64,000 nt of DNA from Sarcocystis neurona. Taxonomy: Eukaryota > Apicomplexa > Conoidasida > Eucoccidiorida > Sarcocystidae. The DNA lies in the NCBI GenBank assembly GCA_000727475.1, contig KL647291.1, forward strand, positions 4,598,828 through 4,662,827. Direction: 5' to 3'. The notes under the pieces were generated by a model that had not been told where the DNA came from, did not search any database, and was given only the letters and a program-made list of their open reading frames with translations. The position numbers were made by a program, and so were the translations under genes. This document shows, one piece after another, positions 58,426 through 64,000 of the stretch. How positions within the stretch are numbered: position 1 is the first letter of the stretch; each line of letters starts with the position of its first letter.

Positions 58426-61400
58426 CTACCAAAGAATTGATGACGCGGGATCAGGCAACGCGTAGCACGACGGCAACAGCACCTGCTGCTGCTGCACGAG
58501 ACGACCTGCGGCTCGTAGACGTGTGCGGTGCGCAGAGGCAGCAGCGTCTGTTGCGCTGTGAGCCTCTCCTGCCGCTGCTGCTGCTGCAGCAGCCAAATCC
58601 CGTTCAAAACGATACGGGTGGCGAGAAGGAAAGACAGCTAGTGCTCCTTCCTGCGCTGCCATTTTCTTGTGGCCAGCTTCTCCTCTACTTTTGCCGCTGT
58701 TGCTGCTGCTGCAGGTGCTCTGCATCTGAGTCTTCCTGTTGCTGCCGGCCTCGCCAGTCGCAGGGTCCAGTGCCCTTCCTCCATCGTTGCTGCTGCTGCT
58801 GAGAAAGCTGCTGCTATTCTGCTGGCCACTGCTGCTGCTCTGCTGACCGCTGCGGCTGCTGCTGGGGAAGCCGCTGCTGCTGCTGCTTTCTGCAGACTTA
58901 GACGTGGGTGTGCCCTCTACCGCTGCAGTGTTGGCGGCGGTGTGCGCGACAGAAGCAAGTGTCGCTTGCTCTTCCCTGTTTGTGCTGCTCGGCCGGCTTC
59001 GCGCAGTAGCGTTACAACAGCTTGCTTCTTCTCCTGCTTCGACATTTGCTGCTGCTGCTGCTGCTTCGGTGTTTGCTGCTTCGGTGTTTGCTGCTGCTGC
59101 TGCTGGGTCGACGGTTGCTGCTGTTCCAGTTTCGACAGCTGCTGCTTCGGTAGCGTTTGCTGCCCGCTGCCTGCTTGCACAGACTGCAGCAGAGGCGCGA
59201 CCTTTCCCGCTTTCTTCCGTGTCACGTCTTCCTCTTCTCCACGTGCTGCTGCGGCCGTTGTAGCTGCTGCTACTTCTCTTCCTGGGACTTCTTCCTCTCC
59301 TGTTCCTCCTGCCGCTGGTGCTGCGCCGACGGCTGCCGACGTCCTCTAAGCTCAGACTTCTGCTGCCATCTTGCCACCCCCTGCTGCGGCTTCTTCTCGT
59401 AGCCTTGCTGCCGCTGCTGCTCCTTGCTCTTCTTTGTCTTGTTGCTCTTCCCTCGCTGCCGCTGCTTCGCGTCGGATGAATGCCGCCAGGACTGCTGACT
59501 CTCGCGTTTCTCTTGCCGCTGCTGCTCCCATCATCACAAGTATTGCGGCTGCTGCCGCGGCTGCCACCAGCCGCTGATCCACTGTCTCTGCGGCTGCTGC
59601 TGCTGCTGTGACTCCTGGCGCCGCCGCTCTGGGAGCTTTTGCTAGGAGAGCCGGCCTTCGGCTCTTCACTAGGCAAAGAGGGGGAGAGAGCGGAAGCAGA
59701 TGGCGGCGACGGACACGCGGCAGCAGCAGTGTGGTGAAAACTTAGACGTAAAGTGAGTTCTTCTGCAGAAAGCAGTTCACCGTCATTTGATGAGTCGCTG
59801 TCTCCGTCTCCTCCGATTGCGAACAGGTCTGTCCTCCACACAGAGAAAGACACGGGCAGACAGAAGGACAACCGAGACAGAAAGAAAAAATTCTCCACCA
59901 CGCAGGATTCTCTGAGAACAACGGAGGCCCGTGTCTCGAGGCCCGCACTTTTTATCGAAGAAGGGCAACACACATCACGAGAGCCACAGCAGCCGCTTCT
60001 TCGCTTCAAAATGGGTGAGACACAAACTTCTTGCCAGAGATACACACAACAGATGCCACATCCTTGTACACTGCGGAACAGCGCAGCAAACTCCTCCCAC
60101 CACACACCAGTCGTACAAACATCTCTGTGAGGCACTTGCACAAGAGAAGAAAGTGAGAAAAGCAAGGCGGAATGCAGGAACGAGACCAGCTGCCTTCTCT
60201 CCAGTGCACGCGTCAGCGGAGGCACTCACGAAAGACTATGAGGTCTTTCAGAAGCAGCCACAGCAGCAGTTCACCACAGACTTGTGTTGGCGCGGCGCCT
60301 GCGTCCACCTCTGTGCGAGAGACGAAGAAAAAGAGCGACTGGGGGGGAACACAGGCAGACAAACAGCAGAAAAGGAAGAAAGAGAGGAAGGACAGGACAG
60401 TGGAGAAAGACGCGTGGGGAAAGGGAAGGGGAGACGAGTAAGATGAAGAGGGCAAAGAAAAAGAACAGCAAGGGCCTTCTCTTTCACTGCCACACGCGGG
60501 TGACAGCACGTTGTCGAGCCGAAGAAGAAGAAAGGAGATAACGAAAAGAGAAGAAAACCAAAAACACCGTCCTCGGCGTTCTGCAGGGGCGTGGCCGCCG
60601 CACAGAGAAACTGCCGATCGAAAGAAGGTAGACGTGCGCCGGACTTCCCACCCCAGCGGTCCTGAGCGAGAGGGGAAGACACATCATAGAGAGACACTTC
60701 AAGAAGACGAACAGTCGAAACATAAGAAGAACAGATGAAGAAGAAGTACAGATGAAGAAGAAGAAGAAGTGCTGAAAACATGGATTACCCCGGGCGCGTC
60801 AGTATGTGCGCATGCAGACAGAGAAAGGCGTCTCGACACAGGAGCACAGGAGGGAATTCCCGCAGCAGTCGGCGGTGAGCCAACTGCGGGTGGAACGAAG
60901 GACGCGCACAGGGAAGTATCGACGACTCGTAAGAAAAAGAGAAATCCCGCCATACAATAGAAGTGCAGCTGTGGGTGTGGAAGACGAGAAGACGCGGAAA
61001 AGAAGAACTCATCCTGCATGCTGTCCCATTCATGGAAAAGCAACTGCCATCCTTCTTCTCTGAACGCTGCTGCTGTTGTTGCTAAGGCTGCTAAGCGTGT
61101 GCTGCCCACCGTGACCCTAACGGCTGCTACGTCTGCCTGCCTCAACGCTGCTCCTCCTCCTGCGACTGCCTGCCCCAGCCCCCGCTGCCGCTACTAACAG
61201 GCTGCTGCTGGACAGGCTGCCCTGCTGCTGTTGCTGCCTTGGCTGTTCGTGATGCCGCCGCTGCTGGTGCTGCTGCTTTTGCTGCTGCTGCTGCTTTTGC
61301 TGCTGCTGCTGCTGCTTTTGCTGCTGCTGCTGCTGCTTTTGCTGCTGCTGCTGCTTTTGCTGCTGCTGCTGATCCTGTCTTTTGCCGCTGCTGCTGCCTT

Positions 61401-62002
61401 CTGCTGCTGCTGCTTTTTCTGTTGCCGTCGCTCACCTCTCCGTTTGTGGAGCGCGGTTTCTCCTTCTAAGCACTCAGGCCAGTAAAAGCCGCCTTCTAGG
61501 AGCTCTGGTGCAGCAATGCGGCTGCTGACCCGCAACGTTTCTTGCAGCCACTGCTCTCCCTGCTGCTCCTGCTGCTCGGCAGGAAGGCGCTGCCGCTGCA
61601 GTCGTACAGTCTGTTGCTGCTGCTCGCGCACGGCGGCGGTGTCTGCCTCGCTCGCAGCTGAAGAGCGTCCGCGAGTTTCTCCGCAAGACCCGCCGCCTCG
61701 CCACCTGCAGGAGCAGCAGCAGCAACCCAGCGTCCACCCCGCGTACAAACAACAGCAGCAGCCGAACGGACAGCAGCGGCATGAGCAGCGGGTGGGACAG
61801 TCCGGCCAGCAGGATCAGGAGGCACAGCAGCAAAGCCAGCGAGGCACATTCTTCGCGTAGACGCAGGACGTCACCGGCTGGGTGATGCGCCACAACAAAA
61901 GAGAAGAGAGTGTGTTTTACACCAAGAAGCACCGGTGCATGCACCAAGGACAACGTCCTCTGCGCAGTACCGCAGCACGTCTTCACCAAAGCGGATACTG
62001 CC
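58426..62002 (-). CDS. Hypothetical multi-exon protein, Ser/Ala/Gln-rich C-terminus
   Basis: I do not recognise the family. The phase-consistent chain is 61704..61436, 61132..60789, 60661..60568, 60310..60230, 60124..60044 and 59828..58426 (stop; an earlier donor at 58482 is possible). Introns of 105-303 bp are far shorter than those of its neighbours. Regular-looking segments include GGFYWPECLEGETALHKRR, VTVGSTRLAALATTAAAF|REEGWQLLFHEWDSMQDEF, DRWGGKSGARLPSFDRQFLC, CGELLLWLLLKDLIVFQMFV, RSLLRCSAVYKDVASVV and YLFAIGGDGDSDSSNDGELL. Then come about 400 residues of Ser/Arg, Ala/Glu and Ser/Gly low complexity ending RHPYRFERDLAAAA. Possible earlier exons are 62002..61945 (SIRFGEDVLRYCAEDVVL) and one from 61877 with a hydrophobic stretch. 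Their joins are unproven and the start codon is not fixed. Confidence 0.5.
61250..61375. repeat. CTG/CTTTTG repeat within an intron
   Basis: The unit CTTTTGCTGCTGCTGCTG (15-18 bp) repeats about six times. On the minus strand it would read as Ser runs with periodic Lys. It falls between two well-supported exons (61436 and 61132), so I take it as intronic. Confidence 0.8.
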
Positions 62003-63099
62003 CTAGAAAGTTCCAAGGTTTATGGGACGAAAAGCAGTCTCCCCAGCTATCTGTCCTTACACATATATATATATATGTAAATATACGTATCTATCTATGC
62101 GTACATAATATATTTCCGCGGGTGGTGTGTATACATATATGTGCATACAGATACATATATATATACATACATATCTATGCGGACGTATCTGACTGTGTGT
62201 ACGTATATCTGTCTACACGTGCATATCTATCCACACATGTGTACGTATGTATATATATATATATGCGCATGCCACTGCAGGGTGTGCGAATCCACACGCG
62301 TACACGAACACATACGCTAAGGTAGATTCGCGTTCACCCCTACACATATACACATGAAGAGATATGTATGTATATATATATGTGTATTGTTTTCACACAG
62401 ACGTTCATACACAGGGTTGCAGAGCTCCACATGTAGACGAGAACTTCTATACATATACAACTCTAAACAAACGTGAGCACATGCACATAGGTAGGTGTAG
62501 GCATTCCCTTGTCTACCACCACCACGTGGCTAGCTCTCCGCTTCCCGCTAGCTAGCTACACGGCTACGAAGCTAGTCGCGTGGACACACGTCCCCGTGTA
62601 TCAACACCACGACGGTAGCTGTGCCGTGCCCGCGGGTGGTCGTCTGCGGAGCTGCAGCAGCTCGTTTTAATCGCCGCAACCGGGAGCAACGAACTCTCCC
62701 CCCCCCCGTCTACACAGCCCAGTGCGCGTGTCTCACTCTATATATATTTTCTCCCTCTTTTTTTCTCTCTCTGTATCTCTCTTTCATATGCAGACGTGTG
62801 TGTCCGCTTCGTCCGACTTACATACATACACTGGTGCGTGTTCACACATACGAGCCGCGCGGACTTAGGTGTGTACCTATCATAGAGATATACACACGCA
62901 GGTGTGTACTGGAAGCCGGCAGCTCTTGCAGATCTTAGCAAACGCGTCGGTGCCTCCCAGTAGGGGTCCTCCCCCCCACACACCACCTGGTCTTCTCACA
63001 TACATATGCACGTATGTGGGTTTAGACCCGCTGCTGCCCAGGCGGGAATATACGGCCGTGTGAGAATTAGCCGAGCGCGAGCACATGTGTCGACCACAC
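62003..63099. other. Divergent intergenic region
   Basis: It separates the minus gene from the plus-strand frame starting near 63100, and probably contains both promoters. It holds TATA/TGTA microsatellites (62050-62260, 62340-62390), overlapping GCTAGC palindromes at 62528-62556 and a pyrimidine-rich stretch at 62740-62800. No gene is seen. Confidence 0.5.
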
Positions 63100-63957
63100 A
63101 TGCAGTGTGTGCGGAAGCTCAAGAAAATGTACCTGGAGGCTCCGAGGGGCGAAGACACCGAGGTCGCTCTCGACCACCCGAACGTGGGCCGCCCGCCCGA
63201 GAAAGTGCCCTTTCCCTTCCAGAAGGCTGCTGCCCCCCACCCGAATTTCCCTTCCGTCGTCGTTGCTGCTGTTCCTCCTCCTCCTGCCGCGCCACTGCTG
63301 CCTGCTTCTAGCCCTCCTCTTCCTGCTGCTGCTCCGGCTGCTGCTGCTGCGTCCGCTGTCGATGCTCCCGGTGCTGCTGCTCCTGCTGCTGCTGCTGCCG
63401 CTCCTGCTGCTGCTGCCTCCCGGCCGTTCACGAGAGACGCGGCAGCTGCTGGATGCAAGCAGCAGCCTGCGGCTTCTGCTGCCGAACGTCCGACTGCTGC
63501 TCCTGCTGCTGCTGCAGGTGCTCCTGCTGTTGCGCCTGTTGCCGCTCCGCTAGAGGCGGAGTCCAACGGCACTGCAGCGGCGGCTTCTTCTGCGCCGCCG
63601 TCGCGTTTGCCTGTCCTGGACGAGAACGCCTCTCCCGACTGCCAGCGGAACGAAGTCCTCATTTCTCTCTTTCTGCCCACCCGTCTCGATTTTCTTCTCC
63701 TCTTACGTGCGTCTCTCTATTTGTGTGGCCTCCGCTCTGCTGCTCCTCCCCTCTCTTCTTCCCGCGCGCTCCTCGCACTCGCTCGTCTGCTCACTTCGTC
63801 TCTCCTTCGCTCTGCCCCTCTCTCGTCTTCCCACTCGGCTCCTTCCTCACACTTTCTTTCCCCTACTGTTTCTCTTCCTCTCCCAACTCGCCTTCTCTTT
63901 CTCTGTTTGACTGTATATACAACTCTTGATTTTCTTCTGTCTCTCGGTCACTAGCGC
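63100..63957 (+). CDS. Hypothetical protein, 5' part, may run past the window
   Basis: An ATG (63100) follows CACAC and reads MQCVRKLKKMYLEAPRGEDT, then EVALDHPNVGRPPEKVPFPF. It then enters an Ala/Pro-rich low-complexity region (about residues 60-150) and ends near PSRLPVLDENASPDCQRNE. The same ATGCAG could instead be an acceptor, making this an internal exon. After about 63655 the sequence turns into a CTCT/TTCT pyrimidine run, which looks like intron. A donor GTGCGT at about 63708 is possible, so the end given is the in-frame stop, not a proven gene end. The N-terminal block looks like a conserved domain, but I cannot name it. Confidence 0.4.
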
Positions 63958-64000
63958 GCTCACCTCCTCGTATACTCTTCTACCGTTTTACACCCTTCTC

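Overview
The window looks like nuclear DNA of an apicomplexan of the Eimeria type. Three features point there. First, there are dense GCA/CTG triplet tracts in coding and non-coding DNA, giving long Gln, Ala and Ser runs in the predicted proteins. Second, genes are broken by long introns full of (TA)n, TGTA/TACA and GAGA microsatellites. Third, the one highly conserved protein is a typical eukaryotic enzyme, a UBE2D-family ubiquitin-conjugating E2. I cannot name the species. Nothing resembles an operon, phage, insertion sequence or CRISPR array. An 865-base run of N (27658-28522) is an assembly gap.

Layout, left to right. Positions 1-3952 are low-complexity flank with one tentative two-exon minus-strand gene (1753-2797). 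Positions 3953-14559 (+) hold a complete four-exon E2 gene whose 444 coding bases are spread over 10.6 kb. Positions 14560-20468 are convergent intergenic DNA, including a repeat-poor island at about 14.7-19.5 kb. Positions 20469-31691 (-) hold a complete six-exon model of a MORN-repeat protein of about 1,329 residues; all splice phases agree and MORN units read through the junctions. Positions 32560-33610 (-) hold the 3' part of a small unrecognised gene, with orphan minus exons upstream at 35952-36125 and 38152-38217. Positions 38693-57238 (-) hold an AVL9/DENN-domain gene assembled from seven phase-compatible exons; its blocks match the AVL9 family in order, although the first exon and the usual C-terminal block were not found. 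Positions 58426-62002 (-) hold an unrecognised multi-exon gene with short introns. From about 63100 (+) a gene of unknown function runs toward the right edge.

Functionally, the E2 serves ubiquitin transfer, the MORN protein is likely membrane- or cytoskeleton-associated, and the AVL9-like protein is likely involved in late secretory traffic. Nothing suggests the genes form one system. The most unusual signals are (a) CTG-triplet tracts that serve as splice-acceptor tracts, (b) a GGTGTACGTACACC palindrome that is clustered in the first E2 intron and overlaps splice donors elsewhere, (c) a perfect 16-bp-stem hairpin at 3054-3091, and (d) several intron-confined minisatellites, including about 2.3 kb of degenerate satellite inside the AVL9 gene.

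All exon models come from reading ORFs, splice sites and phases by eye; no database search or RNA evidence was available.
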